From contig OY969722.1 in the NCBI GenBank assembly GCA_963702165.1, forward strand, positions 620,001 to 684,000: a stretch of 64,000 bases of DNA, read 5' to 3'. The notes under the pieces were generated by a model, which saw only the letters and a list, made by a program, of their open reading frames with translations, was not told the origin of the DNA and ran no database searches. Position 1 is the stretch's first letter, and each line of letters begins with the position of its first letter. Of this stretch, positions 47,536 through 54,625 are shown in pieces. The stretch is from Terrimesophilobacter sp963702165 (lineage in GTDB: Bacteria > Actinomycetota > Actinomycetes > Actinomycetales > Microbacteriaceae). The translations under genes and the position numbers were made by a program.

Positions 47536-48303
47536 TCAACGTGAGCGTTGAAAGTCGGTCCACAGCGATGCCCACTGGGCAGGGGAGAGGTCGCGGGGCA
47601 GACTGCCAGTGCGAATGCACGCTCGGTCGATCGTTCGCTGAACCGACTTGGCGTCAAGCCGTGAAACGCCTTGGATGATGCGCGGGAGCGTGCCACCGGA
47701 TCCGGTGAACACCGCGCGGACGAAATTCTCGTACCCGCGTCGCTCCTTGGCCGGGACGAGCGGCGACTGGCGCCGCGTGATGCGGAGCAGGCCTCCGTCG
47801 ACGCTGGGTCTGGGCGTGAAGCACCAGGCCTGGATGCGACCATGCAGCTCGAACTCGAACCACGGGGCAGACTGCGCCGACATCATCGTGCGGCCACCGA
47901 CGCCGGCGCGCTTGCGAGCAACCTCCCATTGCGTGAGCAACACCGCGTGATGCCAGTTCGCGTCGCCGAGCAGGCGTCGCAGGATGGGCGTTGTGAGATG
48001 GAAGGGGACGTTCCCGACGATCACCGGGGCATCGAGCGGGTAGTGCAACGCGTCGGCGTGCTCGATCCGCACCTGCGGCAGGCTGCGCCGCAATCGACTG
48101 ACGCGGTGCTCATCGATTTCGATGGCCGTCAGCGGGCGCCCCAGTGCGGCGATCGCGCGTGTGAGCGCGCCGTCACCGGCGCCGATCTCGAGAATGGGGC
48201 CGCTTGTTTCAGCCACGAGAGCAGCGATCCGCTTGATGGTGGGCTGGTGGTGTAGAAAGTTCTGGCCGAGTTCGTGTCGGCCGCCGTGCAACGAGCGAGG
48301 CAT
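47536..48303 (-). CDS. erm: 23S rRNA (adenine-N6)-methyltransferase, Erm family
   Basis: A 255-residue SAM-dependent methyltransferase. GRHELGQNFL near the N terminus is the Erm hallmark, ILEIGAGDGALTRAI is SAM motif I, and IVGNVPFHLTTPILRRLL carries the NxPF catalytic motif IV. Erm enzymes methylate A2058 of 23S rRNA and confer macrolide, lincosamide and streptogramin B resistance. KsgA/RsmA is less likely because of length and the GQNFL context. The ATG at 48303 has GGAG six bases upstream, buried in a hairpin. The gene has a long leader with a short peptide (48436-48501). GC and codon use are close to the neighbours. Confidence 0.92.
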   Translation of the reverse strand: MPRSLHGGRHELGQNFLHHQPTIKRIAALVAETSGPILEIGAGDGALTRAIAALGRPLTAIEIDEHRVSRLRRSLPQVRIEHADALHYPLDAPVIVGNVPFHLTTPILRRLLGDANWHHAVLLTQWEVARKRAGVGGRTMMSAQSAPWFEFELHGRIQAWCFTPRPSVDGGLLRITRRQSPLVPAKERRGYENFVRAVFTGSGGTLPRIIQGVSRLDAKSVQRTIDRACIRTGSLPRDLSPAQWASLWTDFQRSR

Positions 48304-48308
48304 AAAGC

Positions 48309-48331
48309 GCTCCAAAGACTGGTTTTGGAGC
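48309..48331 (-). promoter_or_regulatory. Hairpin that sequesters the erm ribosome binding site
   Basis: On the minus strand GCTCCAAA, loop ACCAGTC, TTTGGAGC makes a perfect 8-bp stem. The GGAG of the erm ribosome site is inside the 3' arm, six bases before the ATG, so translation should be off until the stem opens. Confidence 0.78.
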
Positions 48332-48401
48332 ACCCCGAGGGCAGGGCGAAATGGGTACGCGGATGCTGCCCGTCCGAGGTGCAGATGACATCTCGGAAAC
48401 G

Positions 48402-48444
48402 ACGGCGCGTTATGCGTGCGAGAGCGAGCGCGCCGTCAGGCGCG
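48402..48444 (-). promoter_or_regulatory. Mutually exclusive stems in the erm leader
   Basis: The segment 48429-48436 can pair with 48439-48444 (CGCGCC/GGCGCG, overlapping the end of the leader peptide) or with 48402-48409 (ACGGCGCG/CGCGCCGT, 8 bp). A ribosome stalled at the end of the peptide would block the first and favour the second. This is the layout of an attenuator. Confidence 0.6.
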
Positions 48445-48501
48445 GCGGTCGCGGAAGGTGTAGAAGCGCGCCATTGCGGGCGCGGAAAGTATCATCCCCA
48501 T
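48436..48501 (-). CDS. ermL: Putative erm leader peptide
   Basis: A 21-codon open frame upstream of erm on the same strand, starting MGMIL and ending FRDRRA before TGA; an internal ATG gives a 12-residue version beginning MARFYTF. The Arg-Asp-Arg near the end is a +x+ motif, known to cause macrolide-dependent ribosome stalling in ErmDL-type leaders. There is no ribosome site, but TACGTT lies seven bases before the first ATG, so the message may be leaderless. Existence as a translated peptide is inferred. Confidence 0.6.
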   Translation of the reverse strand: MGMILSAPAMARFYTFRDRRA

Positions 48502-48508
48502 GGACACG

Positions 48509-48514
48509 AACGTA
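48509..48514 (-). promoter_or_regulatory. Candidate -10 element of the erm promoter
   Basis: TACGTT on the minus strand, with seven bases between it and the first leader ATG, which would place transcription start at or next to the ATG. No convincing -35 hexamer is seen, so an activator such as WhiB7 may be needed (inference). Confidence 0.35.
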
Positions 48515-48589
48515 GCATCACCCCCGCCCCGATACCATCGGTTGCTCGGTGTGGAAGCGACCCCCGTTGTTCGAACTTGTCGAGAGCCT

Positions 48590-48608
48590 GGTCTCTACAA
48601 GCTCGACC
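48590..48608. repeat. GGTCTCTACAAGCTCGACC interspersed element, copy 2
   Basis: Reverse complement of the element at 35192-35210 with two differences. It also forms an imperfect hairpin with ACTTGTCGAGAG just upstream (48575-48586). It lies between the divergent erm leader and the decayed epimerase gene. Confidence 0.65.
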
Positions 48609-48631
48609 GCGGAACACGGAATGAGGCCAGT

Positions 48632-49546
48632 GTGCGCGCGGTGATTCTGGGCGGAACGGGAGCGATTGGTGGAGCTACGGCGTTGCGCCTCGCATCGAAA
48701 GGGTGGCAGGTCGACGTCACGGGGCGGGATGTCGGTGCGATGCCCGGGGAGCTGATTGATATCGGCGTTCGCTTCCACGCAATCGATCGTGCGGACTCAG
48801 CCGGGATCGAGCGTCTCGTGGACGGGGAGCGACCTGTTCGTCGACACTCTCGCATTCAGTGCGCGTGACGTACGCCCATCGCTTCCCGTCATGGGATTTG
48901 TTAGCGGGAGCGTCGTCATCTCTGGTCGCGCCGTGTACGCTCCATCGACGACGAAGGGCGCCACATCAACAGTGACATGCGCCGGAATTCTCGGCTCCCG
49001 TGCGGGAGGACCACGCAACCCTCCCGCCAGCGTCGGATGACGTCGATCCCTTCACCCGCGAGGGCTACGGCCCGGGAAAGGTCGCGGTGGAGCGAACGCT
49101 CCTGGATAGCGGCCTGCCGGTGACCGTGATTTCAGGCCGTCGACGGTGCACGGTAGGTGGGCGCGCAATGCCCGCACGCGGAGCGCCGTGGAGCAGATGA
49201 TGCCGGGCTCTCCGAGTCCGCATCGAGAAGGCGGAGTCGAGCGTCGAGCCATCTTGACCGCGGCGAGCAACACTGCCGCGCTGATTGAAATGATTGCCGG
49301 GGTTCCGAAGCGCCCGAGTCCTGAACAGTGCCGATCCCGGTGTTGTCAGCACCGGGGAGATGGCCCGCGCGATCGCATCCACGCTGGCGTGGAACGGCGT
49401 CATTGAATACAGCTCAATGAAACGCAACGGGGCGCCGATGGTCCTGGAGACCACTGCCGCCGAGCGTCTCGGATATCGACCGGTGGGTTGCCACAGAGCG
49501 AACTTATCGCCGAGGAGGTGCGGTGGGTCGTTCAAACAGCGCCGTA
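48632..49546 (+). pseudogene. Decayed NAD-dependent epimerase/reductase
   Basis: Fragments in all three frames line up, in order, with an actinobacterial NAD-dependent epimerase of about 310 residues: VRAVILGGTGAIGGATALRL (NAD loop), DLFVDTLAFSARDV, MGFVSGSVVISGRAVYA, VREDHATLPPASDD and FTREGYGPGKVAVERTLLDSGLPVTV, AILTAASNTAALIEMIAG, RVLNSADPGVVSTGEMARAIA, VLETTAAERLGYRPVG and a final EEVRWVVQTAP before TAG. At least six frame changes occur in 0.9 kb, far denser than in the other broken genes here, so this looks like a true pseudogene, although consensus errors may add to it. Confidence 0.8.
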
Positions 49547-49670
49547 GGCAACACCGCGCATGACTGGATTCTGACAGACCATGGGGGAGAGGTAAAGGAA
49601 TCTCAACTGATGCCCAGTAGTCTGAGTGCGGTCCGCTGACAACGCTGGCGCGTTAGGGGAGAGCGACGAG

Positions 49671-50240
49671 ATGAGACCACTTCGATACTCGATCAATGTC
49701 ACGCTCGACGGCTGCTGCCATCACGAGGCAGGGATCGCGCCCGACGAGGAGTCGATGCGCTACTGGACTGCCGAGATTGACCGAGCCGACGCCCTGTTAT
49801 TCGGCCGGGTGACCTACCAAATGATGGAGTCGGCGTGGCGGCGGCCGGCCGCGGGCACGTGGCCTGACTGGATGGATGAGTGGGAGATCCCGTTCGCCGA
49901 GACCATCGACCGGGCGAAGAAGTACGTCGTGTCGAGCACGCTGAGCGGGGTTGACTGGAACGCCGAGCTGGTGCGAGGCGACTTGGGGCAAGCGGTTCAG
50001 AGGCTCAAGCAGGAACCAGGCGATGGCCTGTTCGTGGGTGGCGTGACGCTTCCTCTGGCGTTGGCCGATCTGGGACTGATCGACGAGTACGTGTTCCTTG
50101 TGCAGCCGGTACTTGCTGGACGCGGGCCGACGCTGCTCGCCGGTCTGCGCGAGCGCATTCAGCTCGAGCTCGTGGATCGCCATGAGTTCCGGTCGGGAGT
50201 GGTCGCCCTCCGATACCGGCCCACGCCCGTAATGGCGTGA
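49671..50240 (+). CDS. DHFR-like (RibD C-terminal domain) protein
   Basis: A 189-residue protein of the dihydrofolate reductase superfamily, close to the RibD C-terminal/YwjB group. RPLRYSINVTLDGC at the start, LLFGRVTYQMMESAW, KYVVSSTL, LFVGGVTLPLALADLGLIDEYVFLVQPVLAGRGPTLL are typical and suggest NADPH binding. The substrate is unknown; it is unlikely to be the main DHFR. Start ATG 49671 follows AGGGGAGAGCGACGAG; an in-frame start 15 codons upstream lacks such a site. Confidence 0.85.
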   Translation: MRPLRYSINVTLDGCCHHEAGIAPDEESMRYWTAEIDRADALLFGRVTYQMMESAWRRPAAGTWPDWMDEWEIPFAETIDRAKKYVVSSTLSGVDWNAELVRGDLGQAVQRLKQEPGDGLFVGGVTLPLALADLGLIDEYVFLVQPVLAGRGPTLLAGLRERIQLELVDRHEFRSGVVALRYRPTPVMA

Positions 50241-50332
50241 CGGGGGGAGTCACAGCCGCTGTCGGATTCGCATCCGATGCGAACCGGGAAATAGTCATAC
50301 TGACATAATCGACATTATCGGAGAACAAGGAC

Positions 50333-50431
50333 GTGGCCGACGAGAGGGCTCTCGCGCCGAATTGCTGCATCGAGTCGGGACTTTTGGCCGCTAAGTTCGC
50401 GCCATATGGGCGAAATGTCCCGACTCGATGA
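50333..50431 (+). pseudogene. Truncated gene start fused into a palindrome
   Basis: An AT-rich promoter-like stretch (CATACTGACATAATCGACATT region, about 50297-50320) and GGAGAACAAGG precede a GTG at 50333 that opens a 32-codon frame (MADERALAPNCC) and stops inside the right arm of the palindrome at 50368-50430. The start signals look like those of a normal gene, but no body is present, suggesting a gene remnant whose rest has been lost. Confidence 0.4.
50368..50430. repeat. Palindromic element, copy 2 (CATCGAGTCGGGA type)
   Basis: Arms CATCGAGTCGGGA (50368-50380) and its exact complement (50418-50430) surround a 37-base loop that starts CTTTTGGCC. The arms, the T-run and the loop size match copy 1 at 24043-24110. 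It lies between the converging DHFR-like gene and the UvrA-like gene. Confidence 0.85.
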
Positions 50432-50453
50432 GTTGCGGGGCGGAATTGGGCCG

Positions 50454-52841
50454 TCAGGCGCCGACGTACGCCGCCAGGTGCTTGCCGGTGAGCGTCGAGC
50501 GTCCGGCGACCAGGTCAGTCGGTGCGCCCTCGAACACGATCCGGCCACCGTCGTGACCGGCGCCCGGTCCGAGGTCGATGATCCAGTCGGCGTGTGCCAT
50601 GACTGCCTGGTGGTGCTCGATCACGATGACCGACTTGCCAGAGTCCACCAGTCGGTCGAGCAATCCTAGAAGCTGCTTTACGTCGGCGAGGTGCAGTCCG
50701 GTGGTCGGCTCGTCGAGCACGTAGACCTCGCCCTTCTCCCCCATCTGGCTGGCGAGCTTCAGCCGCTGCCGCTCGCCACCGGACAACGTCGTCAGCGGCT
50801 GCCCGAGTGACAGGTAGCCGAGTCCGACATCCGCCAGCCGGGTCAGGATCTTATGTGCGGCAGGCGTCCGCGCATCACCCTGGCTGAAGAACTCCTCAGC
50901 TTCGACGACGGGCATCGCCAGCACCTCTGCGATGTTCTTGCCGCCCAGCCTGTACTCGAGCACCGACGCCTGGAACCGCTTCCCGCCGCACTCCTCGCAC
51001 GTGGACTCCACCGTCGCCATGACGCCGAGGTCGGTGTAGATGACACCAGCGCCGTTGCAGGTCGGGCAGGCGCCCTCCGAGTTGGAGCTGAACAGCGACG
51101 CCTTCACGCCGTTCGCCTTCGCGAAGGCCGTCCGGATCGGGTCGAGCAGCCCGGTGTAGGTCGCCGGGTTGCTCCGCCGGGAGCCGCGGATCGCGCCCTG
51201 GTCGATCACCACCACACCATCGCGCCCGGCGATGGAGCCGGTGATCAGCGAGCTCTTCCCGGAGCCCGCGACACCGGTCAGCACGCACAGCACGCCGAGC
51301 GGAATGTCCACATCGACGTTCTGCAGGTTGTTGGTTGTTGCCCCGCGAACCTCGAGCGCACCGGATGCCGTGCGCACCGCATCCTTGAGCGTCGCCCGGT
51401 CATCGAGGTGGCGCCCGGTGATGGTGTCACTCCCCCGCAGCCCATCCACCGTGCCCTCGAAGCACACCGCACCGCCGGCGGAACCGGCGCCGGGACCGAG
51501 GTCGATGACATGGTCGCCGATCGCGATCGTCTCCGGCTTGTGTTCGACCACCAGCACCGTGTTGCCCTTGTCGCGCAGCTGCAGCAGCAGGGCGTTCATC
51601 CGCTCTATGTCATGCGGATGCAGCCCGATGGTCGGCTCGTCGAAGACGTAGGTGACGTCGGTGAGCGACGAGCCGAGATGGCGGATCATCTTGGTGCGCT
51701 GAGCCTCTCCCCCGGACAGCGTGCCCGCCGGTCGGTCGAGCGAGAGGTAGCCCAAGCCGATCGCGGTGAACGAGTCGAGCAGGTGACGCAGCCCGCTCAG
51801 CAGCGGCGCAACCGACGGCTCGTCCAGTTCGCGCACCCAATCGGCCAGGTCGCTGATCTGCATGGCGCAGACGTCGCCGATGTTCTTCCCCTTGATCTTC
51901 GACGAGCGTGCTTGCGGGCTCAGCCGCGTGCCGTCGCAGTCCGGACAGGTGGTGAAGGTGACCGCGCGCTCGACGAAGGCACGGACGTGCGGCTGCATGG
52001 CGTCGACATCCTTCGTCAGCATCGACTTCTGCATCTTCGGGATCACGCCCTCGTAGGTCAGGTTGACGCCCTCGACCTTGACCTTGATCGGCTCACTGTA
52101 GAGCAGCTTGTGCAGGTCCTTCTTATTGAACTGCGCGATCGGCTTGTCCAGGTCCAGCCCGGCGCCGCTGAAGATACGCCCGTACCAGCCGTCCATGCTG
52201 TAGCCGGGCACCTTGAGCGCGCCCTCGCTGAGTGACTTCGTCTCGTCGTACAGCGCCGCGAGGTTGAAGTCGTTGACCGAGCCCATGCCCTCGCAGCGCG
52301 GGCACATGCCGCCGAGCTGGTGGAAGGTGGCCTTCTCGGCCTTCGTCTTGCCGCCGCGCTCCACCGTGATCGCGCCGCTCGCGGTCACCGACGGGACGTT
52401 GAACGAATAGGCGTTCGGCGAGCCGATCTGCGGATCACCCAGCCGGCTGAACAGGATGCGCAGCAGCGCGTTGGCATCAGTGGCCGTGCCGACGGTTGAG
52501 CGCGGGTTGGCGCCCATCCGCTCCTGGTCGACGATGATCGCCGTGGTCAGCCCTTCGAGCCGATCGACCTCTGGGCGCGACAGCGTCGGCATGAAGCCCT
52601 GCACGAACGCGCTGTAGGTCTCGTTGATCATCCGCTGCGACTCCGCGGCGATGGTCGCGAACACCAGCGAACTCTTGCCAGAGCCGGAAACCCCGGTGAA
52701 CACCGTCAACCGTCGCTTCGGTATCTCGACGCTGATGTCCTTGAGGTTGTTCTCCCGCGCACCCTGCACGCGGATCAGGTCATGGCTGTCGGCCGCGTGC
52801 GATGCGGCCGACGTGGTGTCGGTGTTCGTATCGATGCTCAT
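50454..52841 (-). CDS. UvrA-like twin ABC ATPase (not canonical UvrA)
   Basis: A 795-residue soluble protein with two ABC ATPase units: Walker A GVSGSGKSSL (about residue 50) and GVAGSGKSSL (about 510), signatures LSGGEAQR and LSGGERQR, and zinc modules CPRCEGMG, CPDCDG, CPTCNG and CEECGG. It is about 150 residues shorter than UvrA, so it belongs to the UvrA2/DrrC-like group linked to drug tolerance in actinomycetes. It is the last gene of an operon with a membrane protein, an AraC regulator and a VOC protein; the VOC stop is three bases upstream. Role in antibiotic or DNA-damage tolerance is inferred. Confidence 0.9.
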   Translation of the reverse strand: MSIDTNTDTTSAASHAADSHDLIRVQGARENNLKDISVEIPKRRLTVFTGVSGSGKSSLVFATIAAESQRMINETYSAFVQGFMPTLSRPEVDRLEGLTTAIIVDQERMGANPRSTVGTATDANALLRILFSRLGDPQIGSPNAYSFNVPSVTASGAITVERGGKTKAEKATFHQLGGMCPRCEGMGSVNDFNLAALYDETKSLSEGALKVPGYSMDGWYGRIFSGAGLDLDKPIAQFNKKDLHKLLYSEPIKVKVEGVNLTYEGVIPKMQKSMLTKDVDAMQPHVRAFVERAVTFTTCPDCDGTRLSPQARSSKIKGKNIGDVCAMQISDLADWVRELDEPSVAPLLSGLRHLLDSFTAIGLGYLSLDRPAGTLSGGEAQRTKMIRHLGSSLTDVTYVFDEPTIGLHPHDIERMNALLLQLRDKGNTVLVVEHKPETIAIGDHVIDLGPGAGSAGGAVCFEGTVDGLRGSDTITGRHLDDRATLKDAVRTASGALEVRGATTNNLQNVDVDIPLGVLCVLTGVAGSGKSSLITGSIAGRDGVVVIDQGAIRGSRRSNPATYTGLLDPIRTAFAKANGVKASLFSSNSEGACPTCNGAGVIYTDLGVMATVESTCEECGGKRFQASVLEYRLGGKNIAEVLAMPVVEAEEFFSQGDARTPAAHKILTRLADVGLGYLSLGQPLTTLSGGERQRLKLASQMGEKGEVYVLDEPTTGLHLADVKQLLGLLDRLVDSGKSVIVIEHHQAVMAHADWIIDLGPGAGHDGGRIVFEGAPTDLVAGRSTLTGKHLAAYVGA

Positions 52842-52844
52842 TAC

Positions 52845-53255
52845 CTAGCGCTTCTCCTGGATGCGCATCAGGTTCCCGGATGGGTCGCGGAAGGCGCAGT
52901 CGCGAATGCCGTACGGCTGGTCGGTGGGCTCCTGCACGACCTCTGCCCCACTGGCCTCCAGCTTGGCGAACGTGTCGTCGAGGTTGGCGGTGGCGAGGTT
53001 GATGCTCGCGAAGGTGCCCTTGGCCATCATCTCGGAAATGAGGCTGCGCTCATCGTCGGTGAGGCCAGGGCTGGCGGCCGGCGGGTAGAGGACGATCGAG
53101 GTGCCCGGCTGGTCGGTGGGGCCGACCGTGATCCAGTGCATCCCCTGGTAGCCGACATCGTTGCGCACCTCGAAGCCGAGGGTGTCCCGGTAGAACGCCA
53201 GCGTGGCATCCGGATCGGTGTGCGGAAGGAAGGTTTCGTGAATGGTGATGTTCAT
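52845..53255 (-). CDS. VOC family protein in the UvrA-like operon
   Basis: A 136-residue glyoxalase/bleomycin-resistance fold protein: NITIHETFLPHTDPDATLAFYRDTLGFEV starts the first module and DCAFRDPSGNLMRIQEK ends the second. I chose ATG 53255, five bases after the araC stop, because upstream in-frame codons overlap that gene. Neighbours (AraC regulator, UvrA-like ATPase) suggest a stress or drug response. Substrate unknown. Confidence 0.86.
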   Translation of the reverse strand: MNITIHETFLPHTDPDATLAFYRDTLGFEVRNDVGYQGMHWITVGPTDQPGTSIVLYPPAASPGLTDDERSLISEMMAKGTFASINLATANLDDTFAKLEASGAEVVQEPTDQPYGIRDCAFRDPSGNLMRIQEKR

Positions 53256-53260
53256 GGTTT

Positions 53261-53710
53261 TCACGCTAACTGCGGCGCCGAGGCGCTCGCTTCTCGATTC
53301 CTGATCGGTCTGGTGACCTGCTTCGCGACGCACGGCGCCAATCCGCGGGTGGCGTTTCCGGACTGGTGCCGGTAGACGCTCGGCGGCACGCCGACGAGCT
53401 CGGTGAAGCGCGTGCTGAAGGTGCCCAGGGATGAGCAGCCGACGGCGAAACAGATCTCGGTGACGGTGAGGTCACTCCCCCGCAGCAAGGCCATCGCACG
53501 TTCGATCCGCCGGGTCATCAGGTAGGCGTACGGCGACTCGCCGTAGGCCAGCCGGAACTGGCGGCTCAGATGCCCGGCCGACATGTTGACGCCGCGCGCG
53601 AGCGCTTCGACGTCCAGCGGCCGCGCGTACTCGCGGTCCATCCGGTCGCGGACACGACGCAGCAGCGCGAGATCGCTCAGGCGCTGTGCTGCGGCTGCGC
53701 TGCTGGTCAC
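53261..53710 (-). CDS. AraC-family transcriptional regulator
   Basis: A 149-residue regulator made almost only of the two helix-turn-helix units: VEALARGVNMSAGHLSRQFRLAYGESPYAYL and DLTVTEICFAVGCSSLGTFSTRFTELVGVPPSVYR. The lack of an N-terminal sensor domain resembles small SoxS/MarA-type regulators. The ATG overlaps the stop of the upstream membrane gene (ATGA), and the VOC gene starts five bases after its stop, so it is co-transcribed with the genes it probably controls. Confidence 0.92.
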   Translation of the reverse strand: MTSSAAAAQRLSDLALLRRVRDRMDREYARPLDVEALARGVNMSAGHLSRQFRLAYGESPYAYLMTRRIERAMALLRGSDLTVTEICFAVGCSSLGTFSTRFTELVGVPPSVYRHQSGNATRGLAPCVAKQVTRPIRNREASASAPQLA

Positions 53711-54477
53711 CTGCTCGATTGTGCCATGTGCCTACGACGTTGCCCAGCGTCACGCGGCTTGACGCCCGGCTTCTCCGGCGCCAGCCCCACCAGCACGACG
53801 AGGACGGTGAGCAGGAGGCTCGCAACGCCGTAGAGCTGTCCGAGTCCGGATGCGCGGGCCACGGCATCCGGGACGACTTCCACGATGTCGATGGCGAGCC
53901 GCAGCTGCGCGATCAGCCAGGTCCACATCGCGGCCACTGCGGCGGCAGCCACCAGCACGACGTACCCGCGTGGGGTGCGGCCACCCCATTCCCGATCGTG
54001 ATTTGGCAGCAGCGGGAACGCTGCGATGGTCCCGAATACGGCCAGCCAGGTCACGGCCCACACTCCGAGGAGCGGCAAGCCTGGGGTCAGCCGGCCCGCG
54101 TCTGCGAGGAGCGAATAGATCTCCCCCAACGATCGGGTCGGGACCATCGTGAGCGGCGCGACCACCAGGCCGTCGAGCAGCCCGATCGTCAGGACGCCTC
54201 CGAACAGCCAGCGGGCCACGGCTGCCGTGCGCCGCGGCGGGATGCCCAGCGAGGTGCAGGCCGCCTTGTCCGGTTCGCGTGCCCGCATTGCAGGAGCGAG
54301 CGCGGGCAGCCCCAGTGCGATCAACACGGCAGCCGCAGTCAGCAGCGCGAGTGCCGCGCCGGTCAGCGTCATGCGCAGCCAATCGGGCGAGAACAGGGCG
54401 GCCAGCATCATCAGCGGCGCCGCCGCCACGAACGAGATTCCCCGCTGCAGACCACGCAGCCTTGCTGCCGCGTCCAT
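53707..54477 (-). CDS. Six-helix membrane protein of unknown function
   Basis: A 256-residue protein with about six hydrophobic segments (roughly residues 14-34, 38-62, 88-112, 136-158, 173-196 and 214-235) and a basic, Arg/Gln-rich C terminus. I recognise no family signature. Its stop overlaps the araC start, so it heads the operon membrane protein-AraC-VOC-UvrA-like ATPase. It may be the sensor or an efflux-related part, but this is only context. Confidence 0.72.
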   Translation of the reverse strand: MDAAARLRGLQRGISFVAAAPLMMLAALFSPDWLRMTLTGAALALLTAAAVLIALGLPALAPAMRAREPDKAACTSLGIPPRRTAAVARWLFGGVLTIGLLDGLVVAPLTMVPTRSLGEIYSLLADAGRLTPGLPLLGVWAVTWLAVFGTIAAFPLLPNHDREWGGRTPRGYVVLVAAAAVAAMWTWLIAQLRLAIDIVEVVPDAVARASGLGQLYGVASLLLTVLVVLVGLAPEKPGVKPRDAGQRRRHMAQSSR

Positions 54478-54535
54478 GTTCTCGTTCTACCACCGCGCCG
54501 GGGTGTTCGGGCTGGGAGTATCGCCGCTGACCCAT

Positions 54536-54607
54536 CTCAAGGAGATTCGACGAAAGGAGGCGCCGGATGCCTGATGGCCGGCTCCCAGTCGGGCAATTCT
54601 CCTTGAG
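54536..54607. repeat. Hairpin after the S9 peptidase gene
   Basis: CTCAAGGAGA (54536-54545) and TCTCCTTGAG (54598-54607) form a 10-bp stem, extended past a one-base bulge by AT pairs. It is 18 bases beyond the S9 peptidase stop on the minus strand and before the next minus-strand operon. Confidence 0.65.
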
Positions 54608-54625
54608 ACGGGTTAATGCGAGGGG

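Noticed and set aside
47536..48303. KsgA/RsmA dimethyltransferase
   Set aside because: The GRHELGQNFL start, NVPF motif, 255-residue length and attenuator leader fit Erm better.
50454..52841. Canonical excinuclease UvrA
   Set aside because: The protein is about 150 residues too short and in an operon with AraC and VOC genes.
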